Source: Enterobacter dykesii (GTDB taxonomy: Bacteria > Pseudomonadota > Gammaproteobacteria > Enterobacterales > Enterobacteriaceae). Taken from it: DNA of 64,000 nt. The stretch's first letter is position 1; the number at the start of each line of letters is the position of its first letter. Positions 1 through 8,797 of this stretch are shown piece by piece. The notes under the pieces are model-generated. The model had not been told where the DNA came from. It ran no database searches and was given only the letters and a program-made list of their open reading frames with translations. A program made the translations under genes and the position numbers. The stretch covers positions 3,782,001 to 3,846,000 of the forward strand of contig NZ_CP126604.1 in assembly GCF_008364625.2 (NCBI RefSeq), in the 5' to 3' direction.

Positions 1-102
1 ATAGTGCGTAAGCCAGTCAGCCTGGCGCGCCGCGCGGCGATCTTTCGCCGCCAGCAGTTCGTCCAGGCTGACACCCGCCCGCACGGGTGTCGCTATTGTC
101 AT
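1..102 (-). CDS. citX: CitX, apo-citrate lyase phosphoribosyl-dephospho-CoA transferase (5' part only)
   Basis: Only the first 34 codons are inside the window; the rest lies beyond position 1. The translation begins MTIATPVRAGVSLDELL and continues with a KDRRAARQ stretch. This resembles the start of E. coli CitX (VSIPELL...RDERQARQ), as I recall it. CitX transfers the phosphoribosyl-dephospho-CoA prosthetic group to the acyl carrier subunit CitD. The ATG follows the citF stop codon by 2 bases, and its ribosome site (AGGAG) lies inside the last codons of citF, so the two are translationally coupled. The identification rests on a short N-terminus plus its position after citF, where citX lies in E. 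coli citCDEFXG. Confidence 0.8.
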   Translation of the reverse strand, partial: MTIATPVRAGVSLDELLAAKDRRAARQADWLTHY

Positions 103-104
103 AA

Positions 105-1622
105 CTACTCCTTTACCTGTCGCACGGTATCGATCACGCTGCCGTCGCGGTAGCGGATCACCCCGACGATTTTGTCGGTAAATTCAATCGGTTTCGGTAC
201 GCCGGTCAGGGAAATCGCCCGCTCGTAAAGCGCGCTGATATCCACAACTTTGAGCCCGGCCTCCAGCAGGCGCTCGCGGATCTCCGGGCGCGCCGGGTTG
301 ACCGCAATGCCGTGGTCGGTGACCAGCACGTCGATGCTTTCGCCCGGCGTGAGGCGCGTGGTGACATGCTTCACGACCGTTGGAATGCGGCTGCGCAGCA
401 GCGGCGCTACGACGATGGTCAGGTTTGCCGCGGCGGCCACGTCGCAGTGTCCGCCGGACGCGCCGCGCATCACGCCGTCGGAGCCGGTGATAACGTTGAC
501 GTTGAAATCGACGTCGATTTCCAGCGCGCTGAGGATCACCACGTCGAGCTGGTCGCAGCTTGCCGCCTTGCTGCCGGGGTTGGCGTAGACGTTGGTGGAG
601 ATCTCCACGTGGTTCGGGTTGCGCGCCAGAGAAGCCGCCGCCTGGCCATCAAAGCACTGGGTATCGAGCAGCTTTTCGATGAGCCCCTTCTCGTGCAGAT
701 CCACCAGGCTACCGGTGATGCCGCCGAGCGCAAAGCGCGCCTTCACGCCGCTGCGCTCCATCTTCTCTTCCATAAAGCGCGTGCAGGCGGTCGCCGCCGC
801 GCCGGAGCCGGTCTGCATCGAGAAGCCCGGTTTGAAGTAGCCGGAGTGTTCAATCACGTCCGCCGCATAGCGGGCGATCATCAGCTCGCGCGGGTTGCTG
901 GTGACGCGCGCCGCGCCGACGCTGATTTTCGCCGGGTCGCCCACGCTTTCAACCTGCACGATGTAGTCCACCTGGTCCTGCACCAGGCTGGCGGGCATAT
1001 TCGGAAACGGCACCAGTTCTTCAGTCAGCAGCACTACCTTACGGGCAAAGTGGGCGTCCACCATCGCGTAGCCCAGGGACCCGCAGCACGATTTACCGTG
1101 CGTCCCGTTGGCGTTGCCAAACTCATCGCTGCACGGCACGCCGAGAAACGCCACGTCGATATTCAGCTCGCCGTCCTGGAGCAGCTTCACTCGCCCGCCG
1201 TGGGAGTGAATTTGCACCGGCTCGTCCATCAGGCCGTGGGAGATGGCATCCGCCAGCCTGCCGCGCATGCCCGAGGTGTAAATCCGGGTGATGACGCCGC
1301 TTTCAATATGCTCGATCAGCGCGTCGTTGCAGGTCATCAGCGAGCTGGAGGCCAGCGTCAGGTTTTTGAAGCCCATGCGCGCCAGCAGCGCCACAACGGT
1401 GTTGATCACCCGGTCGCCTTCGCGAAACGCATGGTGGAAGGAGATGGTCATCCCGTCCTGCAGGCCGCAGCGCTTAACCGCCTCTTCCACAGAGGCGCAG
1501 AGCTTGCGGCTGTGCTTCGCGTCGCTGTCCGCCAGCCACGGCGTAGTGCTGTGGGCGGTATCAAAGGGTTTTAAGTCCCGCAGATGGGGAAAATTCACGT
1601 GAAGAAGTTCAGTCTGATTCAT
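105..1622 (-). CDS. citF: Citrate lyase alpha subunit (citrate:acetyl-ACP transferase)
   Basis: A 505-residue protein that swaps the acetyl group on the acyl carrier subunit for citrate, the first half-reaction of citrate cleavage in the cytoplasm. The N-terminus MNQTELLHVNFPHL is typical of CitF, and the length matches the family. The reading frame stays open 48 codons further upstream, but that part overlaps citE and has a nonsense composition, so the ATG at 1622 is used. It sits 10 bases after the citE stop. Glycine-rich CoA-transferase-like segments (e.g. GASGGHCDVAAAANL) are visible in the C-terminal half. It is part of the leftward citrate operon citS-FAH-citCDEFX. Confidence 0.96.
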   Translation of the reverse strand: MNQTELLHVNFPHLRDLKPFDTAHSTTPWLADSDAKHSRKLCASVEEAVKRCGLQDGMTISFHHAFREGDRVINTVVALLARMGFKNLTLASSSLMTCNDALIEHIESGVITRIYTSGMRGRLADAISHGLMDEPVQIHSHGGRVKLLQDGELNIDVAFLGVPCSDEFGNANGTHGKSCCGSLGYAMVDAHFARKVVLLTEELVPFPNMPASLVQDQVDYIVQVESVGDPAKISVGAARVTSNPRELMIARYAADVIEHSGYFKPGFSMQTGSGAAATACTRFMEEKMERSGVKARFALGGITGSLVDLHEKGLIEKLLDTQCFDGQAAASLARNPNHVEISTNVYANPGSKAASCDQLDVVILSALEIDVDFNVNVITGSDGVMRGASGGHCDVAAAANLTIVVAPLLRSRIPTVVKHVTTRLTPGESIDVLVTDHGIAVNPARPEIRERLLEAGLKVVDISALYERAISLTGVPKPIEFTDKIVGVIRYRDGSVIDTVRQVKE

Positions 1623-1632
1623 TATTTTATCC

Positions 1633-2508
1633 TTACCGACGCACGCCGGAGGCCGCCGCGCGCTCCAGCACCACCTGCGCATGGTTAATAATCGGTGCAT
1701 CCACCATTTTGCCGTTAAGCGACACCACGCCCAGGCCGTTACGCTCGCCCTCTTCTGCAGCCTCAATCACCCTTTTGGCGTGATCCACCTCTTCCTGAGT
1801 CGGGGCGTAGGCGTTGTGCAGCAGGTCAATCTGGCGCGGGTTAATCAGCGATTTGCCGTTAAAGCCCATCTTGCGGATCAGATCGACCTCGCGCAGGAAC
1901 CCGGCCTCGTCGTTAACGTCTGACCACACTACGTCGAAGGCGTCGATACCCGCCGCGCGGGCGGCGTGCAGCACGGCGCAGCGGGCGTAGAACAGCTCGG
2001 TGCCGTCGCCGCGCTCGGTCTGCATGTCCATCACGTAGTCAAAGGCGGCCAGCGCAATCCCGATGAGGCGCGGAGAGCTGCGGGCAATCGCCACGGCGTT
2101 GATGACGCCAATGGCCGATTCAATCGCCGCCATCACGCGGGTGGAGCCGACCTCGCGGCCGCACTCCTGCTCAATGCGTTCGAGGTGGCCTTCCAGCTCG
2201 TAGATATCGTCCGGCGTGTCGGTTTTCGGCAGGCGGATCACGTCCACGCCGGCCCGCACGGCGGCCTCCAGATCCAGCAGGCCAAACGGCGTGCTGAGCG
2301 GGTTAATGCGCACCACGGTTTCAATATCCTGATACATCGGGTGCTGCAGGGCGTGGAACACCAGCATGCGCGCGGTATCCTTCTCGCGCAGGGCAACGGC
2401 GTCCTCAAGATCAAACATGATGGAGTCAGGACGGTAGATAAATGCGGTGGAAAGCATGGCGGCGTTAGCGCCCGGCAGGAACAGCATACTGCGGCGGAGT
2501 TTGCTCAT
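1633..2508 (-). CDS. citE: Citrate lyase beta subunit (citryl-ACP lyase)
   Basis: A 291-residue member of the HpcH/HpaI aldolase/citrate lyase family. It cleaves citryl-ACP into oxaloacetate and acetyl-ACP. Recognisable blocks are [14 protein letters not shown] near the N-terminus, [14 protein letters not shown], the arginine-containing VRINPL block, [20 protein letters not shown] and [14 protein letters not shown]. These carry the Mg-binding acidic residues and substrate arginine of the family. Its start overlaps the end of citD by 4 bases (ATGA), which indicates translational coupling within the citrate lyase complex operon. Confidence 0.96.
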   Translation of the reverse strand: MSKLRRSMLFLPGANAAMLSTAFIYRPDSIMFDLEDAVALREKDTARMLVFHALQHPMYQDIETVVRINPLSTPFGLLDLEAAVRAGVDVIRLPKTDTPDDIYELEGHLERIEQECGREVGSTRVMAAIESAIGVINAVAIARSSPRLIGIALAAFDYVMDMQTERGDGTELFYARCAVLHAARAAGIDAFDVVWSDVNDEAGFLREVDLIRKMGFNGKSLINPRQIDLLHNAYAPTQEEVDHAKRVIEAAEEGERNGLGVVSLNGKMVDAPIINHAQVVLERAAASGVRR

Positions 2509-2798
2509 TTCAGCGCCCCCCAGTTGATGGCCTGTTCATCGGCGGCACGCATCAGCGCGCTTTGCAGGCGGGCGCGGATCACACAGTCCAGCGCCCCTTT
2601 GTCTTCAATAATGATTAATCCCTGGTGCACGTTCATGGCGCGCAACGTGTCGTTGACCACCTGGCGAATCTGCTCGCCAAACTGCTTAATCACTTCACTG
2701 TGGATGACTATCTCCAGCTCGCCGTGAGCGGGAGCGATTTTCACCATCAGGTCGCTGGACTCCTGCGTTCCGGCCAGCGCCTCCCTTACAATTTTCAT
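2505..2798 (-). CDS. citD: Citrate lyase gamma subunit (acyl carrier protein)
   Basis: A 97-residue acyl carrier subunit of citrate lyase. It begins [16 protein letters not shown]; Ser14 lies where the phosphoribosyl-dephospho-CoA prosthetic group is attached in the Klebsiella protein. The open frame extends further upstream into citC, but the ATG at 2798 gives the family's normal length and N-terminus. The gap to the citC stop is 16 bases, and the 3' end overlaps citE by 4 bases. CitC acetylates the thiol of the attached group and CitX/CitG make and attach it. Confidence 0.96.
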   Translation of the reverse strand: MKIVREALAGTQESSDLMVKIAPAHGELEIVIHSEVIKQFGEQIRQVVNDTLRAMNVHQGLIIIEDKGALDCVIRARLQSALMRAADEQAINWGALK

Positions 2799-2814
2799 GA
2801 TAAATTCCTGGTAG

Positions 2815-3837
2815 TTAAGCGACTTCCGCACTCGCACGGTAATGCGTTTCGAGATGCGCGAAGGTGGAGTCCGGGACAATCTCCCGGATCCGGGAAAACT
2901 GCTGTGTCTTCAGTAAGCGGCGCACTTCCGACGCTGATATGGCGTTACCGGTGGCCTTGATGCGCGGCATTTCCACCACCTCAATATGCGAGGCCAGCAG
3001 GTCGTGCAGCGTCTGGTTGTACTGACGGGTGATATCGCAGAACGGCTCCGAGCCGATGAAGCGGTGCGTGATGCCGAGCGCCGGGGCGATAAAGTCCCGG
3101 AAGATCATCACGTCGATCTCGCTCCACGCCTGCTGCACTTTGCCGGTCTCCTTCAGGAAGTAGGCCGGGAAGGTGGCGCGGGAGATGATGTACTGAGAGC
3201 CCTCATGCACCACGACGTTCGGCTGATGCGCCACGCCCGCGCGCACCATCTCGAGGCGCGCGCTGAACGGGAAGAACGAGGCGTCTTCACGCACCACGAA
3301 CAGGTGCAGGGCATCGCATCGCTGCGCCGCCTGCTCAACCAGATGGCGGTGGCCGAGGGTGAACGGATTGGCGTTCATCACTATCGCGCCAATGTTCTCC
3401 CCGCACTTGCGCTTCGCGCGCAGGGAACGGCAGTAGCGTTCGATCCCCTGCGGGGTGTTCTCCATCAGCACCGCGTTGTTCCCGCTCTGGGCAATCGGCC
3501 AGAAGCCGCTGCGGGCAAAGCGCTCCCGGTTGCACGGACGGGTGCAGAGGAAGAGATGAAAATGGCCGCACTCCAGCGCCGCATTTTCCACCTCTGCCAG
3601 CAGCCGCGCGCTGAGGTTCTCGCCGCGAAGCTGCTCGTTGACCGCCACGCATTTGATGACGTTGGCAGCAAGCCCTGCGCAACCCACCAGCTGCGAGCCG
3701 GACCAGGCTTCGACAAACAGCGTGATGTCGTTGTCCAGGCCAAGGCCGCTGTCTGCCAGCAGGTAGCGGATCTGGCTTAAGCGTTCCGGGTGTTTCGCCA
3801 CGACGGTGTGGCGAAAATCGATGGGTTGACTGTTCAT
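2815..3837 (-). CDS. citC: [Citrate (pro-3S)-lyase] ligase
   Basis: A 340-residue enzyme that activates citrate lyase by ATP-dependent acetylation of the CitD prosthetic group. The N-terminal third looks like a GNAT-type acetyltransferase domain (residues about 25-120, GCAGLAANVIKCVAVN and LSARLLAEVE). The rest is a nucleotidyltransferase domain with the signature NANPFTLGHRHLVEQAA, which carries the T-x-G-H ATP-binding motif. The length agrees with E. coli CitC (about 350). It follows the FAH-family gene with a 10-base gap and precedes citD by 16 bases, so it belongs to the same transcript. Confidence 0.95.
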   Translation of the reverse strand: MNSQPIDFRHTVVAKHPERLSQIRYLLADSGLGLDNDITLFVEAWSGSQLVGCAGLAANVIKCVAVNEQLRGENLSARLLAEVENAALECGHFHLFLCTRPCNRERFARSGFWPIAQSGNNAVLMENTPQGIERYCRSLRAKRKCGENIGAIVMNANPFTLGHRHLVEQAAQRCDALHLFVVREDASFFPFSARLEMVRAGVAHQPNVVVHEGSQYIISRATFPAYFLKETGKVQQAWSEIDVMIFRDFIAPALGITHRFIGSEPFCDITRQYNQTLHDLLASHIEVVEMPRIKATGNAISASEVRRLLKTQQFSRIREIVPDSTFAHLETHYRASAEVA

Positions 3838-3847
3838 GCCGCCTTAC

Positions 3848-4711
3848 TCAGTGTGCTGCCGCAAGCCCGACGGCTGGCGCTTCCACGATCACGTTGCTGA
3901 GATGACCGATATGCTCGATCTCCACTTCAATGCGATCCCCCTCTTTCATAAACAGCGGCGGATTGCGCTTTTTACCCACGCCGCCAGGGGAGCCGGTGAT
4001 GATCACATCACCCGGGCTGAGGCGGGTGAAGGTGCTGATGTACTCGATCAGCTCCGCAACCTTGTGGATCATGCTGCTGGTGTTGTCTTCCTGCACCATG
4101 CGGCCGTTCAGCCAGGTGCGGATCGCAAGCTGGTGCGGATCCGGGATCTCATCAGCCGTCGCCATCCACGGCCCAAACGCGCCGGTTTTGCGCCAGTTTT
4201 TACCGGCGGTAAACCAGGTGTGCTGCCAGTCGCGGGCGGAGCCGTCCATGTAGCAGCTGTAGCCCGCCACGTGGCGCAGGGCGTCATCGCGGCTGATGTT
4301 CTCCCCGCCTTTGCCGATGATCACCGCCAGCTCGCCTTCATAGTCGAATTCGCTGGAGTGGCGCGGCTTCAGCACCGGCTCGTTGTGGCCGGTTTGTGAA
4401 TCCGGAAAACGGACAAACAGCGTCGGCGCCGGGTTATGCTGGTCAAACTCCTTGCGCTTGTCGGCATAGTTCATGCCCACGCAGAGGATCTTTTCCGGCT
4501 GCTCGATCACCGGTAAGAAGGTGATGGCGCTCATCGGCACGTCCACGGCATCGTTCAGGTAGCGGGTGGCCTGCGCCAGCCCGTTGCCCTGCAGCAGCGC
4601 CTTAAGGTCGCTGTAGCGGTCGCCGAGACGGCGGCCTAAATCAATCACGCCGTCGGCCTGGACGATGCCGTAGCTGCGTTTTCCCTGGTATAAAAAGCTT
4701 GCGAGTTTCAT
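3848..4711 (-). CDS. Fumarylacetoacetate hydrolase (FAH) family protein, possible oxaloacetate-handling enzyme
   Basis: A 287-residue FAH-superfamily protein: a small N-terminal domain (MKLASFLYQGKRSYGIV) followed by the catalytic FAH fold. The motifs ILCVGMNYADKRKE, the metal-ligand region DYEGELAVIIGKGG, AGYSCYMDGSARDWQ and PGDVIITGSPGGVG are clear. Known family reactions include hydrolysis or decarboxylation of beta-keto and dienoic acids; human FAHD1 and some bacterial relatives decarboxylate or tautomerise oxaloacetate. The gene lies between the citrate carrier (17-base gap) and citC (10-base gap), so it is co-expressed with citrate lyase. A role in processing the oxaloacetate product is my inference. 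The exact substrate cannot be read from the sequence. Confidence 0.85.
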   Translation of the reverse strand: MKLASFLYQGKRSYGIVQADGVIDLGRRLGDRYSDLKALLQGNGLAQATRYLNDAVDVPMSAITFLPVIEQPEKILCVGMNYADKRKEFDQHNPAPTLFVRFPDSQTGHNEPVLKPRHSSEFDYEGELAVIIGKGGENISRDDALRHVAGYSCYMDGSARDWQHTWFTAGKNWRKTGAFGPWMATADEIPDPHQLAIRTWLNGRMVQEDNTSSMIHKVAELIEYISTFTRLSPGDVIITGSPGGVGKKRNPPLFMKEGDRIEVEIEHIGHLSNVIVEAPAVGLAAAH

Positions 4712-4728
4712 TGTTCTTTCCTGAAAAC

Positions 4729-6090
4729 TTAAACGAGGAAGTTGCCCAGAATCAGCAGTGAGACAGAGACGTTAATCGCTCCGCCGATACGGGTAGCAAT
4801 CTGGGCGAACGGCATCAGGCTCATGCGGTTGCCTGCGGTCAGGATCGCCACGTCGCCGGTACCGCCCTGGCCGCTCTGGCAGCAGGAGACGATGGCGACA
4901 TCAATCGGGTGCATACCAATCTTTTTGCCGACGAAGAAGCCAGTTGCCACCAGTGCGGAAACGGTGCTGACAATCACCAGCAGGTTGCTGACGGTGAACG
5001 CCGCCACCAGTTCATGCCACGGGGTGATGGCCACGCCGACGGCGAAGAGGATTGGGTAGGTCACTGAGGTCTGGAAGAATTTGTACACCACCTGAGAGCC
5101 TTCCAGCAGGCGCGGAGAGGCGCCGTTGCAGAGCTTAACCAGGACCGCCATAAACAGCATGCCAACTGGTGCAGGCAGGCCAATCAGCTTGTGGCCGAGC
5201 ATGCCCAGCATGTAGAGCAGCACCGCCAGCAGCGCGCCGGAGGCGATAGTGGTGACGTCCGCTTTGCCGGAAAACGCAGGCTGAGAGACCGTCGCATCGG
5301 CATTCACGCGGTTAGGCATCAGCTGGCCTTCACCGGTCAGGTGCGGGAAGCGTTTACCGAGCTGGTTCAGGCAGCCGGAGATGATGATTGCCGTCAGACC
5401 GCCGAGCATCACCATCGGCAGCACGCGGCCGAGCGCTACGCCCTGGTCCATGTGCAGCAGGGTGGCATAGCCGATGGAAAGCGGGATCGCCCCTTCCCCG
5501 ACGCCGCCCGCCATAATTGGCAGAATGATAAAGAAGAAAATCTGGAACGGCTCAAGACCCAGCGCCAGGCCGACGCCCATCCCTACCAGCATGCCGACGA
5601 TTTCGCCGCACAGCATCGGGAAGAAGATGCGCAGGAAGCCCTGAATCAGCACCGTGCGGTTCATGCTCATGATGCTGCCGACGATAATGCAGCAGATGTA
5701 GAGGTAGAGAATGTTGGTGGATTTGTAGAACTTGGTGGTGGACTCGACCACCACGTCCGGCAGCAGGCCATAATAGACCAGCGCGGAAGGGATAAAGGTG
5801 GCGCAAATCGCCGCCGCGCCGAGCTTGCCGACAATCGGCAGGCGTTTGCCAAACTCGCCGCAGGCAAAGCCGAAGAAGGCCAGCGTTGCCACCATCACCA
5901 CGATATCGCTCGGCAGTTTTCCGCCCAGACAATCAATCGCAATCAGCGCGCCCGCCAGAACGAACAGCGGCAGAGGAATAATCCCAATTTTCCAGGTATC
6001 CATAATATGCCACCAGCGCTCTTTGAGCGAAGGTCGCTGAATTTCAATCGGGTCGTGGGTAACAGAGAAAGAATCGTCAGTTGTGCTCAT
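4729..6090 (-). CDS. 2-hydroxycarboxylate transporter (CitS/CitW type citrate carrier)
   Basis: A 453-residue inner-membrane carrier of the 2HCT family, which imports citrate or malate-type substrates with Na+ or H+, or in exchange for acetate. After a soluble N-terminus of about 35 residues come about 11 hydrophobic segments. The two diagnostic re-entrant loop motifs are present: MAGGVGEGAIPLS (GGxG) around residue 193 and CQSGQGGTGDVAIL (GGxG) around residue 405. The conserved arginine block ATRIGGA lies near the C-terminus. It is the first gene of the leftward citrate operon, divergent from dpiB. CitS (Na+ symport) and CitW (citrate/acetate exchange) cannot be told apart here, so no symbol is given. 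Confidence 0.93.
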   Translation of the reverse strand: MSTTDDSFSVTHDPIEIQRPSLKERWWHIMDTWKIGIIPLPLFVLAGALIAIDCLGGKLPSDIVVMVATLAFFGFACGEFGKRLPIVGKLGAAAICATFIPSALVYYGLLPDVVVESTTKFYKSTNILYLYICCIIVGSIMSMNRTVLIQGFLRIFFPMLCGEIVGMLVGMGVGLALGLEPFQIFFFIILPIMAGGVGEGAIPLSIGYATLLHMDQGVALGRVLPMVMLGGLTAIIISGCLNQLGKRFPHLTGEGQLMPNRVNADATVSQPAFSGKADVTTIASGALLAVLLYMLGMLGHKLIGLPAPVGMLFMAVLVKLCNGASPRLLEGSQVVYKFFQTSVTYPILFAVGVAITPWHELVAAFTVSNLLVIVSTVSALVATGFFVGKKIGMHPIDVAIVSCCQSGQGGTGDVAILTAGNRMSLMPFAQIATRIGGAINVSVSLLILGNFLV

Positions 6091-6435
6091 AATAAGCCCC
6101 TTGGTTATTTTGTGCGTTCAGCTTAGAGTCACAAAGGCTTACTTTATGTGAGGAATGGCATATTAAAAGCGAAGTTTTAATGGCAGCTATGGTTTTAATG
6201 GTTTCTTTTATTTAATGTGATTTATACCTTATTTATTGCCGTGGTTTTTATGGTTTCTTTTCCGAATTGAACAAACAAATAACATTTGTTCGTGCAGCCC
6301 GAAGCACGTTAGCCTTCAGGATAACTCTTTTACAGCGCCCGCTGTGCAAGGGATCACAAGTTTTCGGCAAAGCGGGCGTCAGCGCAAAAAAAGATGATAT
6401 ATTGGCGATCTTTGCTGCTACCTCGCGTGATAGTT
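6091..6435. promoter_or_regulatory. Divergent control region between citrate operon and dpiBA
   Basis: A 345-base AT-rich region without a convincing gene, placed between two divergent transcription units, so it must hold both promoters. It contains a 20-base direct repeat, 6190-6209 and 6242-6261 (TGGTTTTAATGGTTTCTTTT and the same with A8 changed to T), with start points 52 bases apart. The core GTTTTAATGG occurs once more at 6174-6183. These are candidate DpiA (CitB) binding sites. Assignment to DpiA is inferred from position. Confidence 0.6.
6190..6261. repeat. Pair of 20-base direct repeats, candidate DpiA operator
   Basis: Repeat units at 6190-6209 and 6242-6261 are 19/20 identical. Their spacing of 52 bases is close to five helical turns, so both would face the same side of the DNA. 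A third partial copy of the core begins at 6174. They lie nearer the carrier gene start than the dpiB start. Confidence 0.6.
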
Positions 6436-8061
6436 ATGAAACTCTCCTTCCAGATTAAGCTGTTTATTTCGCTGGTTGCCTTTTTCTCAGTGCTTTTCGC
6501 GCTGCTGGGCGGATATTATTATGCCGACGTCGGGAAACAGCTTTATCAGGAAATGAGTACGCGAGCCAAAATACAGGCTGAAGAGATTGCGCTTATTCCG
6601 ACATTGCGTCATGAAGTTGAACAAAAGAATATCAACGCCATTCATGATTTTATGCAGAAAATTTCTGCGCACAGTGACGCCAGCTTTATTGTGATTGGCG
6701 ATAATAAGGGCCAGCATCTTTTTCACTCCGTCTTTGCCGACAGAGTGGGCACAACCCTGGTTGGCGGAGACAATGAAGCCGTATTGCAGGGTAAAAGCAT
6801 TACCACAATCCGCAAAGGCGGGTTGGGCATTTCGCTGCGCAGTAAAGCCCCCATCTTCAACGCTGCCGGACAGGTGGTCGGCATTGTTTCGGTCGGCTAT
6901 CTCACCAGCTACCTGGACACCATTACCGTCAGTAAAGTGGTCAATATCCTGATTGCCGCCGTGCTGCTGCTTATCGCTCTCTTTATCTTCTCCTGGTTCT
7001 TTACCCGCAGCATCAAGAAGCAGATCTTCTCCCTTGAGCCGCGCGAGATCGGCCTGCTGGTGCGCCAGCAGAAGGCGATGATGGAGTCTATTTATGAAGG
7101 GGTGATTGCCATTGACGATCGGCGGCGGATTGAAGTGATCAACCAGGCGGCGCGCAAGCTGCTGGGCCTGAGCCAGCCCGCCCGTGAACTGCGCGGACAA
7201 CTGATAAGCCAGGTAATCGATCCGGTCCCGTTCTTCGACATGCAGACGATGCTGGCGAAAGATACCCATGACGAGATTTGCCGTTTTAACGATCTCACGG
7301 TGATTGCCAGCCGGGTGCACATCATGCTTGAGGGTTCGCTACAGGGCTGGGTGATCACCTTCCGCGATCGCAACGAGATCGACTCGCTGAGCGCCCAGCT
7401 CAGCCAGGTAAAACGCTATGTCGATAACCTGCGCATCATGCGCCACGAGCAGTTAAACAGGATGACCACCCTCTCCGGCCTGCTGCACATGGGCCGCTAT
7501 GAGGAAGCCATTGGCTACATTCAGGCGCAGTCTGAACACGCCCAGGAGCTGCTGGACTTTATCTCTTCGCGCTTCAGCTCCCCGACCCTGTGCGGCCTGC
7601 TGCTGGGGAAAGCTGCCCGCGCGCGGGAGAAAGGCGTCGAACTGTATTTCGACCCGGCCTGTCGGCTGGACAGACCGTTCCAGCCCCTTGGGGAGCAGGA
7701 GCTGATTTCAATTATTGGCAACCTGCTGGATAACGCCATCGAAGCGACACAGCGGTCGCCGCTTCCCCATGCGCCGGTAGAAGTGCTGATTAAACTTAGC
7801 GATCAGGAGCTGATTATTGAAGTCGCCGACCAGGGCGTTGGCATCAAGCCCGAGATCCGTGAGCGGATCTTTGAACGCGGCATCACCACCAAAACACGCG
7901 GCGATCATGGGATTGGTCTGTATCTGATCGAAAGCTACATCACACAGGCTGGCGGCGCGATAGAAGTTGCCGATAATACCCCGCGCGGCGCCATTTTCTC
8001 CTTGTTTATCCCGGCCACGGGAACCGCCCGGCAACTGGAAGACACCGACTATGCAACATGA
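6436..8061 (+). CDS. dpiB: Citrate-sensing histidine kinase DpiB/CitA
   Basis: A 541-residue sensor kinase of the CitA/DcuS family. It has an N-terminal membrane segment (about residues 8-30) and a periplasmic PAS domain (about 35-170) with the family block GGLGISLRSKAPIF that surrounds the ligand site. A second membrane segment (about 175-197) is followed by a cytoplasmic PAS domain (IYEGVIAIDDRR) and an HPK5-type kinase with phospho-acceptor His337 in RIMRHEQLNRM. The ATPase has the N box NLLDNAIEAT and glycine boxes VADQGVGIKP and GDHGIGLYL. An in-frame start exists 14 codons earlier, but MKLSFQIKLF is the normal family N-terminus. It overlaps dpiA by 11 bases. Expected ligand: external citrate, under anoxia. 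Confidence 0.94.
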   Translation: MKLSFQIKLFISLVAFFSVLFALLGGYYYADVGKQLYQEMSTRAKIQAEEIALIPTLRHEVEQKNINAIHDFMQKISAHSDASFIVIGDNKGQHLFHSVFADRVGTTLVGGDNEAVLQGKSITTIRKGGLGISLRSKAPIFNAAGQVVGIVSVGYLTSYLDTITVSKVVNILIAAVLLLIALFIFSWFFTRSIKKQIFSLEPREIGLLVRQQKAMMESIYEGVIAIDDRRRIEVINQAARKLLGLSQPARELRGQLISQVIDPVPFFDMQTMLAKDTHDEICRFNDLTVIASRVHIMLEGSLQGWVITFRDRNEIDSLSAQLSQVKRYVDNLRIMRHEQLNRMTTLSGLLHMGRYEEAIGYIQAQSEHAQELLDFISSRFSSPTLCGLLLGKAARAREKGVELYFDPACRLDRPFQPLGEQELISIIGNLLDNAIEATQRSPLPHAPVEVLIKLSDQELIIEVADQGVGIKPEIRERIFERGITTKTRGDHGIGLYLIESYITQAGGAIEVADNTPRGAIFSLFIPATGTARQLEDTDYAT

Positions 8062-8743
8062 ACTTATCGACGTACTGATTGTTGAAGATGAGAACGAGCT
8101 GGCGCAACTGCACGCGGAGCTGATAGGCAAACATCCACGTCTGAGGCTGGTGGGCATTGCCTCGTCCCTGGCTGCGGCCCAGGCAGAGCTTGCAAACAAA
8201 CAGCCGCAGCTGATGCTGCTGGACAACTACCTGCCGGACGGCAAAGGGATCTCGCTTATCAATAACCCGATGCTGGCCCGCGCCAACTGCTCGGTGATTT
8301 TTATTACTGCCGCCAGCGATATGGACACCTGCAGCCAGGCGATTCGCAACGGCGCGTTCGACTACATCCTCAAACCCGTCTCCTGGAAGCGGCTCAGCCA
8401 GTCGCTGGAGCGGTTTGTGCAGTTTGCCGAACAGCAGAGGGTCTGGAAGATTGTCGACCAGCAGAACGTGGATTCGCTGTATCAGCTCCAGGCGAAAAAC
8501 TACCGCCTGGACAACGGCAGCAAAGGCATTGAGGAAAATACGCTGGCGCGAGTGCAGACGCTGTTCAACGACAAGGCAACGCACTGCTTTACCGTGGATG
8601 AGGTGGTGAGCGAGACGGGATTAAGCAAAACCACCACCCGGCGCTATCTGGAACACTGCGTGGAGGCGGGTTTTCTGACGGTGGAGATGCTGTACGGCAA
8701 GATTGGGCATCCGAGGAGGATGTACAAGCGTAGCGCGGTTTGA
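8051..8743 (+). CDS. dpiA: Response regulator DpiA/CitB
   Basis: A 230-residue two-domain response regulator paired with DpiB. The receiver domain has the acidic pair VEDEN at residues 11-15, the phospho-acceptor Asp58 (MLLDNYLPDGKG), the Thr/Ser switch (FITAAS) and Lys in ILKPVSWKRL. The C-terminal part carries a winged/HTH segment TVDEVVSETGLSKTTTRRYLEHC, as in the CitB/DcuR group. It is expected to activate the divergent citrate operon. The ATG at 8051 lies inside the end of dpiB. A palindromic repeat follows the stop codon directly. Confidence 0.94.
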   Translation: MQHELIDVLIVEDENELAQLHAELIGKHPRLRLVGIASSLAAAQAELANKQPQLMLLDNYLPDGKGISLINNPMLARANCSVIFITAASDMDTCSQAIRNGAFDYILKPVSWKRLSQSLERFVQFAEQQRVWKIVDQQNVDSLYQLQAKNYRLDNGSKGIEENTLARVQTLFNDKATHCFTVDEVVSETGLSKTTTRRYLEHCVEAGFLTVEMLYGKIGHPRRMYKRSAV

Positions 8744-8752
8744 TGAAACGTT

Positions 8753-8786
8753 CCCTCTCCTTGTGGGAGAGGGTTAGGGTGAGGGC
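8753..8786 (+). repeat. Intergenic palindromic repeat, GAGAGGGTTAGGGTGAGGGC family (copy 1)
   Basis: CCCTCTCC and GGAGAGGG form an 8-bp stem with a 5-base loop, followed by the tail TTAGGGTGAGGGC. It lies between the convergent 3' ends of dpiA and speC. The same unit recurs at 32070, 53593 and 60922. It may act as a bidirectional 3'-end structure. Confidence 0.8.
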
Positions 8787-8797
8787 AACAGCCCGCA

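Noticed and set aside
312..1574. A 420-codon plus-strand frame across citF
   Set aside because: Antisense shadow of citF with abnormal composition and no recognisable motif. The same applies to plus-strand frames over citE, citC, speC (9158-10360) and parE (60888-61841).
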